The notes under the pieces: model-generated
Databases searched by the model: none
What the model saw: the letters and a program-made list of their open reading frames with translations, nothing else
What the model was told of the DNA's origin: nothing
Made by a program: the position numbers and the translations under genes
Assembly: GCA_029747015.1 (NCBI GenBank)
Contig: JAKOGI010000005.1
Coordinates: forward strand, 1,168,191 to 1,232,190
Length of the DNA: 64,000 nucleotides
Direction of reading: 5' to 3'
Source of the DNA: Carnegiea gigantea
Lineage: Eukaryota; Streptophyta; Magnoliopsida; Caryophyllales; Cactaceae
Shown here: in pieces, positions 35,221 through 48,000 of the stretch
Position numbering within the stretch: position 1 is the stretch's first letter
How the letters are laid out: each line of letters starts with the position of its first letter

Positions 35221-37207
35221 CTGTTATATAAAACGTCCACAAGGTTTTGAGAAACACATTTCCAGATGAAAATTAAATAAGAATGCAATATAAACATTAT
35301 AAAATAGAGTCACAATCGAGTGCCAAAACAAGCCCATAACCAACCCAAACCAAACTAAACTATTACCCAGAGTCCCACGATGGGTTTTCTTTTTCTTTTT
35401 TCTCTTTTTATTTTTTTCTTGGGGGGGGGGGGGGGGGAGGGGGTGCTTACAATCCCAAGTAGAGGCAAATCCAAATCGAATTATATTTATTGAAGCATCT
35501 CTATATATCAAGTACTGATTCACAATTGCATAGAGTTGCGTTAGGCTATACGCTGTGTATTTCACTCCAAGTGGCAGTAATAAAATAATTTTCCCCCCAT
35601 CCACAAAAGAGGTAGTAATTCACAATTATAAGAAGTGTGAAGAGATCAGTTCAACATGGTACTAAGAACTGAAACACAATCACACAAGCAGGGAAACGAA
35701 AGAACGTTCTGAAACCTAACGAGCAGCATTTCCGCAACCAGTACTTTTTCGTTCCAGAAATTTCATTCACAAGTTTTTGATCATAAAAAACCCCAAATTT
35801 CATCCAAATTTCTACAAATACTCACTATGTATATACTAAGCAACCTCATACTTGGTCTAAAAGCAAGACACAGAAAGCAAAAAATCCCCCACACCCATAA
35901 ACCAAGCAGCTAAAAATCAGCAATTGAAGAAGCAAATGATATCCAAAATGTCATACCAGTGAATTGGTCGCTTAAAAAGACCAATGAGATAATTAGTCAA
36001 ACCTTAAACCTTGGAGACATGCAATCATTTGATACATTCTTTTTCCCAGACAAAAGGTAACCAAAAGAGAAACCCCTAAAATGAACTAATGAGACTGGAT
36101 GATGGAGAAATTAAACAGAGAAAAAAAAAAAATCTGACAAGGAAAGTAACTAGTGAAGCATAAAGAACAGAGATCTTCAATGCCGAAATTCAATGTGACC
36201 TTTTGTGTTCCTGCCGGGGGGGGGGGGGAGCCAACTATCCAAAAGGAACAATCGAACAATTGGCCAAGATAAACTGATATCTGAGCTAAAGGTAGAAACA
36301 AAGACAGAAGAAAATGAAAATCTAATGTAATGCATCGAATGAAAAAAAAAATGAAATAAAATTTGCAAGGACATAAAAACTACTCCATTAAAGATGTGGA
36401 AGTTCTTTCTCTCCCTTTTGCCCTTTCTTTTTAGCAAGTATGAGGGAGGCATGAAGGCCAATATACACAGGATTCGAATACAGGCCTTTGGTACACACCT
36501 TCGTAGAATTTACCAACTATCACTTCTGACACCCAACGAAAGGATCCTCCTCCACCCCCTCTTTTCCCCCTACAAAGATGCTCCACTAGCAGCTAGTTTT
36601 GGGTGGATAACTGAAGAAGTTTGGATAGGATTTCTGGGGTGGGATGGGTAAATAAGAGTATTAATACTTGATAACTGGGATTTTTTTAATTTGAATGGAC
36701 ATTGATCGAGCTCATAGCCTCATACTGCCATACATCTTCTAAGGGAGTGAAAACTGAAGACCCTACCTAATTCCATAGATAAATCTATTTAAAGGGCAAC
36801 AGATAAATTTAATTAAAGGGCAACAGAAAACAAAGTTCCAGAATTATTATACCCTTTCCCAAAAACCATATCATTTTTTTTTTTTTTTTTGGCGAAAACC
36901 AAAATCCATATCATACCCACAACAGGAATTGGCATTTTCTACAACAGGAATCAACCTTGCAAAACAATCAATTCATATTCACATATCATCAGCTGATCAA
37001 AGTTCAAAACCAAATTTCCCACCAAAATGATAACCCATCACATTAAATTCTCTCAAATAAATACTCAGATCCATAATTTCCCCATATCAAACAACTAACG
37101 ACAGAATACCCAGATGAATCACATACCCAATAACCTCAAATTATAGATGGATTAAATGAGAAAGACAAAACGAAAAGGTGAGATGGGCTGAAGAACTGGT
37201 ATATTAC
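35221..37207 (-). other. Leader intron of PSP
   Basis: The donor AAG/GTAATAT (intron begins at 37207) and the acceptor ATAACAG (ends at 35221) have the right order and strand. The intron contains a G17 run (35421-35437) after a T-rich tract and a G13 run (36216-36228). The leader exon would lie just above 37208, and the promoter beyond about 37270. Confidence 0.6.
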
Positions 37208-37269
37208 CTTGTTGTGAAGTTTTCTTTGCTGTATTTCAGATCTGTGCTCTGCCTGGAGATGAAGAATCG

Positions 37270-38782
37270 GATTCAAGGTTAAGCTGGTAGCACTTTTTAA
37301 AAATCTTTTAAGTCCCCATGATGTGAGTATGCGCCCACCAACAGTAGTAAGGGAGACTGGGTTCAGTGTTCACCTGCCCCGCTGCCCCTTCTTTAGTAAA
37401 TCATTAGTGAAACAAACTGATCATTGGTGACCTTGTTTAGCATTAATTGGGTTGGGTTGACTGAAGAAATGAACTGGGTTTTGGTGCGTTGGCTATAGCC
37501 ATCTTTTGCTACACAAACATAAACTTTTTTGAAATACAAGAAAAACCCTAAAAAATCAACTAGACAACATAAATTTGAAATATTGCAAATTCCTAATTGA
37601 TACTGTCTACAAAAGTATTATGGTAGGTGGACCGGTAAAAATTTATGGTTTTGATCAATTTGAGTTTGGACAAATTCAACATTTGGATGAAGGTGTCATC
37701 CACAAACCTCTTCTGAATTGCAATTCGAGCTTGCCTAAATCCAAACCTCAAAATCTGATGTGGTTTGGAATTCAGATGTTTGAATTAATGATTTGGCAAG
37801 GCGTTAGTTAAACACAAACTCTTAAGCAAGACATTTTATGGAAGCGTTGCAACGAGATATACTTCTTTATGAGTTTTTTTTTAAAAAAGAGGTATCGAGG
37901 TAAATAATAACTTATTTTAGAATGCTTTTTAATATACATGTGACTAATAATTTAGGTCACCTTCAATAAAACTCACCATAAGGGAGTAATTATCGATCAA
38001 GCAACAACTTGATTGACACCCTTCTCACCTTCCATGCAGGGTGTGTGGATGTGATGTTGTGTAGTCTAAAATTCTCAGGTTGAGAATGTGGGACGTGAGA
38101 GAGAAGGCGTGGGTTTCTTCCTCTCTCTCCCTAGCTATTGTTCTACAAGGTTCGTCTGAGGGGACCTTGTAGGTACCCACACTTTCTTCTTTATATTTAA
38201 AAAAATTATATAAGTAACTAGCTATTCTCATAACTATTAAAAACAATCACTTTAAACATCTTACGCTATCTAAAATATAATTAGTTGATGTCCATGTCAT
38301 AGTTTTGTATAGTTTTGTAAAGTTTTCTCGCTTATTATGTTGATGTTGGTATAAATCTTTAGGGGAAATCACTAATCACTTGTCTCAATGAAAAAGTCTA
38401 GACAAGTTTGTCCTAAAGCATACTATTTCCTTAAAGACGAACATAATCACTGAACATTCCAAGCCGCCTTGAATTTGAAAAGAGGTCCCTCAAACAAAAG
38501 AAAAGCCTTTCCATTTGAAAGCAAAACGTACAACAAAAAGTATAACAAGGAGTCAAGTACTCCCCATATGGCACTGGAGAGGAAAATACAAAGCCAGCAG
38601 TTGAGCATGATAGAGGCCAGCACAGCTACGCTTCTTGTTCTTCAGTCCTCACTAAGGCTTCATGCCCTGCTGACGATCTCCATAATTGGCACACTAAAAA
38701 CCCTCTGGAAGTGAGCACGCACTTTTTGACATTCCCAAAGAAAGACACGGTTATACTACTACAGATGACTGACGAAGCCACC
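37270..38782. other. Spacer: PSP promoter and 3' flank of the ATP synthase gamma copy
   Basis: AT-rich DNA without a recognised exon, RNA gene or clear mobile element. The right part should hold the old 3' untranslated region of the broken gamma-subunit gene. Confidence 0.4.
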
Positions 38783-39090
38783 TCATTTCTTGCCCTCCAA
38801 AGCAGATGCTCCAGAAATGATTTCAATAAGTTCATTGGTAAGGGATGCTTGGCGAGTTCTGTCACAACATCGAAAATGGGAGGAAATCAAAGAGAGGAAA
38901 TGGAAGTGATCAGGCAATGACTAAACCAAAATATGTTAGCATGTAAGAACTAATGGTCTATAAAGCCATGGTACTTCGACTGTCCTTTTTCCCTCAAGAA
39001 CCTGTGTCTGACAGCTAATAATTGGACGTGGGTCTGGACAGTCGACCCTTCATTTTGAACCAAAAAAATGTACAAAGTCTTTTGGAGAAT

Positions 39091-39329
39091 TGCTGAGTCT
39101 AACACTTATGTCACACACTTGACAGTCTAACATGAGCATGGACAAACCCAGTAAAGAAGCTTCGTAGTATTTGACTGGTATTTGGCTAGAACATCCGGTC
39201 ACTAATCAATTGCTGTGTCTAACACTCATGTCAGACACTTAACAATTTAACATGAGTATGGATAAGTTCGAGTGAAGAAACTTCATAGTATTTGACTGGC
39301 ATTTGGCTAGAACATCCTGTCACTAATCA
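39091..39329. repeat. Two-copy tandem repeat, 120-bp period
   Basis: Diverged copies start at 39091 and 39211. They share GTCTAACACT, AACATGAG and TATTTGACTGG in the same order. They lie in the last intron of the gamma-subunit copy. A related fragment (ACCCTTCATTTT followed by AAAATGTACAAA) occurs near 39045 and again near 42690 in its first intron. Confidence 0.7.
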
Positions 39330-41363
39330 GAACCAAATTTCATGCAAAATGGTATGCGCCAGCTAGACTTACCCATTGCAGTAAGAACTATCAACAAAGT
39401 GAGAAAAACATAAGTCCAAGCATTGTATTGATCTAATCGTCAGAGCTTGTATGGAAGACATAGAAATAGAACCTGTTATAGTTGAGTGTGAGCTTATCAA
39501 GCATTTTCCCAGCGTTTCTGCTAGAGCTGTCCATGGCAGCCATCCTAGCGCCTTGCTCACTGCATGCATTCTCCATGATTGCATTGTACAATACCTGAGG
39601 CATATTGCTTGAGTTTGAACACAACTTATCATACATAAAACACAGAGAACCAAAGTTAAAAGATCCGAGAGACTGGAATTGAAGAGGAAGTACTTACACA
39701 GGAAAATTGGAATTCAGCTAGATTTTAAAGTATTTCTGACTTTGTCTCTGCGCCTTCAATTTCATAAGAGTCAAGATTACCAAGCTTGCCACCAGCTCAG
39801 ACTCTCTCTCGACAATCTAGGCGTATTCCAAATTGATCACCACCAAAACCGCAAGTATAACAAATTTCCTACCTGCTGCGTATTAGTACCTGTGGTGATA
39901 AGATAGTCGATACAGTAGGTGAAGATGAGACAACTGTGTTAAACTTGTTGAATACAATTCTCAAGGCATCAAACTCCCCATTCTTCAAGATATCATCTGC
40001 AAGCACAGACACCTGCATTGAACAATTTGAAGGACATATTAAAGCAGTCAACAAGAAAAAAGCAATATACAATCTTCAAGTAGCCGAATATAACAATATG
40101 TTCTTCGTTATTCTTCTGCAAGTAACACAAGACAACCTGTGTATAGTTCAGAGGATTCTTCTGCAACTCAGTTACGTTAAGTCCAATATTCTTCCTTGAG
40201 TCGCGAACAAGCTGCACCTTAGCCTTCTCCCCCAAGATCACATATGTTGCCTCTTTGTTGGTACCTGCACCGTAGAAACAAAATTTCCCAATCGGGGATG
40301 TAAAGCTAACACTAAACACAACATTGAAATAAAGAATACAAACACAGCTGCATAAGACAGGAAGATTACCAGAGGTCAACTTGTGGACTGCTCTGCTTAC
40401 TCTGACAGATGTGGAATGGATTGCACCACATGTACCTTTGTCTGAAGAGACTGTAATGATAACATTTTTCTTGACATCAACACCTACAATCCACAACAGT
40501 TAGAATCAGTTGGACCCCCTAGATTCCGGAATACTGGCACATTCATGGCACAATAAAAATGATGAGCAAATAATAGATGTTGACTCCAACTGATCAGAAG
40601 GATCTTGTGATGGAGATCTCTCCCCCGAGTTACAATAAGAAAGATGCTATACAATGATATGATTCATAAGCTACATTGTCAATGAAAAAAGACAGGCATA
40701 AAAAAGTAACAAAAAAGTGAAGGTGCACACTAGAGGTATCCCCAAGAAGAGCTGTGAATGGCTGCCATAAACCGTGAGAATTTTCAGCTTTTGGTTGGAT
40801 CTGTTGTAGCTTTGATGCAGCAACCATCTTCATGGCCTTAGTGATTTTCTGGATGTTCTCAACACTCTTCTTGTGATTTCTAACTGCGTTTATCACATAC
40901 AAGAACACAATAAAACATAGATTAGAACAATACCAAGCAATTAAATTGCAAAAAACAATCCAATGAAAGTATACATGATTCCACAATCTCATAGCAGTTA
41001 CTTACTGGCCTGCAGTGAAATATATCGAGCACCTAGTGAACCCTGCCCCTGCAGAGATTAGAACATATAGAAGTATCTCAGTTCTGCAAAATTTCCCACC
41101 AGTGGGCATATATTTTAAATTTAAAAACTGAAACCAACCCACCCCCGATATTGATAGTAGAATTCAGGGAGTCCTATATATGCTTATAAATCGCACTAGT
41201 ATAAAATGTCCACATGAGTAGGAATCAATCTCTACACTAGCATAGTTGCTTATAAGGATAAGACTGCCTACATCTAGTTCTCTACAGATCCCGCTGAAGC
41301 AGGACTGCACTAAATGTTGTTATTGCACAAAATGTTCACATGAGTGCCATGAAATTGGCTAGA

Positions 41364-42544
41364 CTAGACCTGTCAATTCGGGCGGGCGGATTAAATACGG
41401 GTCGGGTGTATTTGGGTTCGGGTAAAATACGGGTCGGGTGTATTTCGGGTTCGGGTAAAATACGGGTCGGGTGTATTTCGGTTTTACGGGTTTCGGATCA
41501 ACCCAACGGGTTGAGAGCGCTTTTTCTGTGAATTATTTTTTTTTTAAATCAAAAATTCTGCATATATATTACTCAAAATTGTCATTATTTAATGAAAATG
41601 CATAATAATTGTAATTTCTCAAAAGAATATTAAAATATTCAAACATTTTATTATAATATATGAACATCTTGTATGGGCGGATGAAGAATTAAGCCCCACT
41701 TGATTTTGGGTAGATCGATCCGTATATTGAAAGAAGGTTAATAGTGGGTCGACCATTTATTGGGCAGCCCGTCTAGAGTATTTTAATGGGTTGTAGCAGT
41801 TTCACCGTTAATAACCTATTTAATGATTTAATATTTTTATTAATTAACCTGCCAATGTCCAATCAAGTAAAACTTTATTAATGGACTGACCCCAATACGA
41901 ATACAACTAGTCGTTTTTCTACCGTTAGTATCATAGTTCAAGACTAGTTAGAACAAAAATCAAATAAAATTAAATTAAAAAAGTATAAGATATTATCTTG
42001 CAGTTATAACATCAAAAAATTAAATTGTTACAAATTAATTAATTTTAAAAAAATTAGACAGATTTGTTTAACTAACTATATAATGGTATGACTTTCGCAT
42101 CTTTAATGCTTGTGCTCTTTTAAATTAACTTTTTAAAAAAGATTAGATAGTTATTCCATACAATTTTATACCTATTTTTAATTTTTTTTCATTTAAAAGT
42201 TGTGTACGGTTTTATTTTCAGAGAATGGAGAAGAAAAAATAAGGTTATTATTGTTTAATTTGTAAATAGATGTAATAGTTATATAATGTCTTTTCAAAAT
42301 ACTCAATAAAAATGACTAACCATTATTGTTAAAAGAGATAAATTAGAGAAAAATAAAGAAGTAAGGATATAACGTTCGGGTCAAGCGGGCGGGTTCGGGT
42401 TCGGGTCGGGTTTAACCCGCTAATTTGCGGGTTTTTCGGGTTCGGTTTATTTCGGATTCGGGTCGAGAAAATCGTGTTCAAAACCCAAAATTTTCGGGCG
42501 AGTTCGGGTCGGGTTTTCGGGTCGGGTCAATTTTTGACAGGTCT
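41364..42544. mobile_element. hAT-like non-autonomous element 2 (CGGGTTCGGGT subterminal repeats)
   Basis: A 1181-base insert in the first intron of the gamma-subunit copy. The left end is AGACCTGTCAA; the reverse complement of the right end is the same. Flanking octamers TGGCTAGA (41356-41363) and TGGCTGGA (42545-42552) match at 7 of 8 positions. Both ends carry repeated GGGTCGGGT or TACGGGTCGGGTGTATTT units, and the core is AT-rich without a transposase. Short TIR, 8-bp duplication and subterminal repeats fit hAT. Confidence 0.78.
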
Positions 42545-44381
42545 TGGCTGGACAAACAAACCCCTCATAAAAATGGCGTCCTAGCTCAAATAGCTCAATT
42601 TGGAGCAAACAGACAGTATTAACCACCTATGTTACTTGAACTCTTCATCATGACCCAACTGCCCATATACGTATATGTACGACTCTCGACCCTTCATTTT
42701 AGACCAAAAATGTACAAATTTTTTCAAAAAATTGTTGAGTCCGACACGATACCCATGTCAAGACTCTTGACCCTTCACCGTGGGTGCGACCGAGCCCAAG
42801 TAACATAGCCAACCAACCATAAAGATAGGACAGCAACACATATATAAGAGCAAAACAGACACCCAAAAATTCATGTAATTGATCAAGTTAACTGAGCATC
42901 ATATATACTGGGAAGCACGGAGGAGAGAGAAACGGAGAATGTTGATAGGATGATGAGGAGACGTGAGACTCAGACGCCTTCTCAATGCTGCCATCGCCAT
43001 CGCCATTGATGATTGAGCTTGTACTGATACTGAGATTGCTCTTGTGAACCTCTTCCTCATTATGTAATAAGAACTGTGAACAGAGGAACTGTTCTTTGAA
43101 GTTGTAGAAGGTAAGTGAGCCAATGTAATTGTTACTGGAAGGGGGGGGGGGGTTTGTGAAAAAAGAGAGTATGGCAAGCTACAAATACAGTTTATAAACT
43201 CATTTTTCCTAAATAATTATGATAATTCATTACAAAGAATATAAACCGAATATGTTGTACAATTATCCACTTCAAATGAAAAAAAAATTTGATAAATGAG
43301 GGTTTATTTAAGTTATCACTTACATAAGCTGAGATTTATTTCAGTCTTGTATTTATTGGATGGTTAATCTTCTCACATTGCTTATATTTGGTTATTTGTT
43401 TCATTGTTTTATCTCAATCCATTTAGAATATCTATGATTAAAATTGATTTCCGTCACTCCTTTGACTACATTGCATAATATTGTAATCTTACCACTGGTA
43501 TGTATATTTCTCCCATATTGAAGGTACATTTTTCTCTTCCTAATAACAGTATAGACTCTGATTTATTATGGCTCTGTTTGATAAACATCTATTGGTGGTT
43601 AGTTGCTTATATTAGTCGTTAGCCATTAGATGTTAGCTGTTTGAATTAGTTGTTCTTATTAGCTGTTTGTAAAAAAATTGTTTAGTGAGATTAACTATTT
43701 CTAACAAAGTTGTGAGGCAATAAGCTAATTTTTAAAAAAACTCTTCCAAAAGCTATTTTATCAAATACCCAAATTAACTTTTTAACTTTGTCAAATAGCT
43801 AATTTTGACGCAAAAATCTAATTTTGACCAAAAAGACTGTTTTTGATCAAAAAGCTCTCTAGAAAACTATTTAATAGACATCTGTATGGCTTATAATATC
43901 TTCAATCAAACTAGTGCGATTTAAACCACACCAAAGTCCCTCCTATTTTAATGTTACTAGTTGACATATTTGTAGTATAGCTGAATTATAGTCAATACAC
44001 CTCTGTATTATCCAATAGTGCCTACGTATCTGTAGTTTCTATGATACTATGTTTGAATAATGCATTAATGCACATACGAAATGAAGAAAGGTCAATAAAT
44101 GTGAAGGTAATGAGTTTGAAATAAATAAATACATAAATAAAAGATTATACACTTTCACCTTGTTTCGATATGCTAGTAAAAAGATGGATGAAAGGACATG
44201 TGGTTAATTAAAAGTGTTCAATTCATATATTACATTGAATTTTGTGTTTAACTAAAACATTAAGGAGATTAGGGTAAATGTATGTGAAATATTTCCGTTT
44301 CCTTACTATTGCCTAATTGTTTCTCTGAAGATAACACGCGTCAGTTAGCTTTTCCTGTTCCGTTGTTCTTCGAATTTACTC

Positions 44382-44565
44382 TTAGGGTGTGTTATTTTCA
44401 ACTTATGAGAAGTACTTATTGGTGCTTATTGCTAAAACATACTAAATGATGGATGGAATATAGTTAGTTATTTCAATAAGTACTTAACAGTGTTGAATTT
44501 TTTTGAAAGTTATTGAATGCTAATGATATAAAAAATTATGATAAGTCGAAAAGAATATGCCCTTA
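44382..44565. mobile_element. MITE-like element with TTCAACTTAT ends
   Basis: The left end TTAGGGTGTGTTATTTTCAA and the reverse complement of the right end TTAAGGGCATATTCTTTTCG are similar inverted termini. Both lead into an ACTTAT motif. AAGTACTTAT recurs inside. A relative lies at 59471-59665. The target duplication is not clear. Confidence 0.5.
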
Positions 44566-44999
44566 ATCTGAATGAATTACCAGATGAACAAACTCATTGA
44601 TGTTGTGGATGGAATAAAACTTACCTTCCACTTGGAGTGGAACACAAATCCTAATACCAAACATGAATCTCAGTTATAAGAGGATCATTAATGAGCAACC
44701 AAGCTCTTCGACCCATTGATCATATTGGCCCATTGGGAAGCCTCTTCCTGGGCCATGGGTTGGGCCTCGAAATCAATGGGTTGATAAGTGAACACCAGAA
44801 AAGAAAAGAAAAGGAAAGAAATGAAAACGACGTCGTAGCAAGAAAATTAAGCCATGCACTCCACCTCATTTGCAGACTCTCACAAACTCGTGAGTCGTGT
44901 TTGTGCGTCTTGTGACAACCCTAACAACAAGGGCATTATTTTACGACAATCAATTCTTGTTCTTGAGGAGAGAGAATCTCTTCAACGCAATTCAACACT

Positions 45000-45000
45000 C

Positions 45001-45033
<33 letters not shown>

Positions 45034-45039
45034 GAGAGA
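45000..45039 (+). repeat. GA microsatellite in the carrier-gene leader
   Basis: About 20 GA units, interrupted once by GGG, end seven bases before the start ATG at 45046. GA tracts are common in plant leaders and can bind BPC-type GAGA factors. This is inference only. Confidence 0.7.
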
Positions 45040-45045
45040 TCATCA

Positions 45046-48000
45046 ATGCCGGACATGGGAAGAGAGAGCTTCTCGCCCACTTCAATGGCGGCCGACGCAT
45101 CATCACCGTCATCATCAACGTCACCTTCACTTCGTTGTGCGGCGAACTCCGACTCTCATTTCTTCGGTGAGCTGCTTTCTTCTGGTCTTTATTATTCCTT
45201 TTTGCGATTCATAGTTATCATCTGATTTACTGTTCCGGTATGCTGCTTATTAGCTTGAATTCAAGTAAGCTTGTTCTGGAAATTAGGAGATGTGAAAGAC
45301 GTTATGTGATTTCTAGAACCTTCTTGACTCAATATGCCGGAGTTTGAAGCTCAATGTTAATTCATTGGTTAAGTGAGCAATTGGAAATGCATGAAGAGAG
45401 GGACTGCAATGATTATGAAAAAATTCATGCTCAAATTACGGGATTTTAAGCTTGAGAATCATAACTCAATTAGGTACCTCGTTGTAGTGAAATGGATTGT
45501 GTTCCATATTTTTATCATGATGAAAAGCGAATCAATGGAGAAAAAAAAAAAAAAACTGTTGCTATGTTGCCACCGTCGTCGATATATGTTTATACTTCAC
45601 ATGACAATTACACATAGTGCCCTACTGTTCGACAAATTTATTACCCCAAACCAGTTGTTTTGTTAATGAACTTCAATGAGAAATGCCGTGGCAATGTCTT
45701 TTTCAGTGGCTTTGTTAGCTTTGAATTGGAGTGCTGGCAACTGGAATGCTGCCGCTGCATGTCTCTAACCGTCTGCTTGCTTCAAGGATGTTGAACTGTG
45801 TAGGAGGGACTAGTGGACTACTAGTAAATGGAGTAGCTAGATTGAAATAGATACAGGAGGAAAGGAAATCTTGTGATTTGGTCAAGCAAACTGTGTTATA
45901 CCTGTGCAGGACACCACTTAGGCTATATAGAGATGGAGGTATACTTTGGGCATAGCTATTTTGGTTGGGTCCTTCGGGAATGCTTTAGGTTGTGGAACAA
46001 ATTCAGGAAAATCTTGGATTGGAGGACGTGGTTTAAAACCATCCGGGATTACAATTTGTTGTAAAAGGTAGCTCAACAAGCAGACGTATGATTTGGTTTA
46101 TATCTGAACTTATCTTAGATTAAAAAAGCTCGAGGCGCAAAAAGCGCAAAGGGTCCTAGAGCCCTGGGTGCGGGCTTCGATGCGAAGGCGCGGACTTTTT
46201 AGACGCGAAGCACACTTTTACTTTAAAAAAAGCTTGAAAATCATTTGAAAACCATATTTATTTGTAAAATCAGCTAGATAATGACATCAAATAAGTGATT
46301 TCACCAGTCACCAGAGAAAAAGAGAATCAGTGAAATACGACAAAATACAATTAAAGTATTAAACATAACTCAATTAGATTACTATAAATTAAATTCCAAA
46401 AACATAACACATGTTGCCAGCATGCTAGGAAGAGAGAGAGAGTCTAAGACAGACAGAAAGGGAGAAAGATTAAGAAGTACAAAAAAAAAGAAAAAAAGTA
46501 AGGGCTCGGTACCATTGTAGCGTTGGAGGAGGTACCTTAGTTTTAAAAACCGCGAGGTGCACTGAGGCGCATAGGGTCCCAAAGCGTGATGCGCAAGGCA
46601 CAAGGCGAAGGCGCACACATCATGGATGCGAGGCGCACTTCTATGCAAAATATTTTTAAAGTATTTCATATTTCACAAGGCATATTTTGCAGAAACAAGA
46701 TAGATAAATGCATTAAAAATGTGATTAGATATCAATATGACTACTAAAATCGCAAATAATCTTAACACATGTTATCTTATCATCGTAGTTCCCCCAATGC
46801 ACGTATTTACAATACAATTTTAGCTCACCTTTTAGCTCCCACAGAAGGAAAAGAAGAAAAAAGATAAAGGCGAGGCTAAGAAAAACAAGAAAAAAAAGGG
46901 AGATATAGTCTCGCATCCTTGGGGCGCACCTCATTCCCTCTGAGGCGTTGACCCGGTAGCCTCACGCAGTGGCGTGCCTAGGCGTGCCTCAGGGGGGCTT
47001 TTTAAAACTAAGGGAGGTACCATTTTCGACCTCCTTGAAGCCCCCCAAAAAAAAGAAAACAAAGAAAAACCTTGCATAGTTGTCCAATAACCGAGGAGGA
47101 GGATGAAGAAGGAAGTATGAAAGAAGACAGGTGAACAAAGCATTTACTAGATTGTTGTCACCAGAGGTAGGGTTTCTAGCTCCAAACTCATGTTCAGTAG
47201 TAGCAATATGCTTTGTTTACTTCTAGTAGCATCTTGATTGAAAGACTTCCACAACAAAAAGAGGGGGTGGAGGACCCTTAAAGGTTTTTTTCTTTTTTTT
47301 CCCCAAATAGTCTGTTATTATCTATAAAGCGCAGGCTTTGTGAGTTTCGGGCCTCGGTCTGAAGCCCAGAAAAGCCAAAAAGCGCGTGGGCTTTAAGAAT
47401 AGACTGAGCTTGACCCATTCCAAGGCGCAAGAGGGTGGGCTTTGGGTTTTGTGAGCCTAGGCACGCCCTGGGCGCGCTTTTTCAAACACAGGAACTAATG
47501 CTTCATCTCGGTAGCCCATATATTTTTTGTGAGAAGCTATTTGCATAGCATCTGAAATTGTAGGGAATCATATGTGGAGGATATTTATTTGGGCCTAATT
47601 ATTGGTTGTGTGGAATTGGATTGCAACACAAACATCTTGGATCACAACGGAATGGAGTTTGTGATCTAAGATCCTGAATCGCAGATGAAGAGGAAAGGTC
47701 AGAGGGATTGGGAAACTGCATCCCAGGACTTTTAAGTTGAAAAGATGTGGAAGCAGAAATCATATGCTAATTGAGATGAATGATCTCTTTCAAATTTGGT
47801 GCTAGATTGAGTTGTGAGTTGTATTACTATTGCTTATTTATGAAAAATGTCATATAATTGTAAGGGGGCATGATTTTTGTTCCCCCCCCCCCTCCAAGTT
47901 GTTGGAAGTCCAAGGATTCAAAATGCAGTTTTGATCGCAATATGGAAAAATCATTCAAATACAATAATCGTGTTCCATATCGCGCCAATAATGCGGTCTG

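Larger units (their letters stand above)
38783..43006 (-). pseudogene. Mitochondrial ATP synthase gamma-subunit gene copy, probably non-functional
   Basis: The gamma subunit is the rotor shaft of mitochondrial F1-ATPase. Exon-like blocks (descending): 43006-42909, 41048-41006, 40883-40731, 40483-40370, 40264-40137, 40012-39890, 39816-39698, 39594-39473, 38858-38783. Most are conserved ([49 protein letters not shown], final GASALEGKK). The block 39816-39698 is 119 nt instead of 120, one G short near GAGCTGGTGGC. In its restored frame a CAA has become TAA (ATACTTTAA). The presequence junction also fails: the only fitting donor (CCCA/GTATAT) leaves the wrong phase for the next exon. A normally conserved GLCGGIN block reads GTCGAIH. 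Three separate defects argue for a pseudogene, though an assembly error or a missed micro-exon could explain single ones. Confidence 0.8.
43007..45045. other. Divergent spacer: gamma-subunit copy and carrier gene promoters
   Basis: AT-rich DNA with a G12 run (43141-43152), a MITE-like element (44382-44565) and, at its right end, the GA-rich leader of the carrier gene (about 45000-45039). A further repeat-like segment with TTAGCTGTTTG motifs lies near 43570-43760. No coding exon is seen. Confidence 0.5.

Noticed and set aside
39698..39816. Sequencing error as the cause of the gamma-subunit frameshift
   Set aside because: One missing G could be an error, but a nearby C-to-T stop and a separate phase defect at the presequence make a decayed copy more likely; kept as the alternative.
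43560..43900. Possible element with TTAGCTGTTTG repeats
   Set aside because: Repeat words are visible, but I could not define inverted ends or a target duplication.
45000..45039. GA repeat read as coding (RERERERE) at the carrier start
   Set aside because: Upstream in-frame ATGs exist, but the ATG at 45046 just after the GA run gives a normal Ser-rich N-terminus; the GA run is better read as leader.
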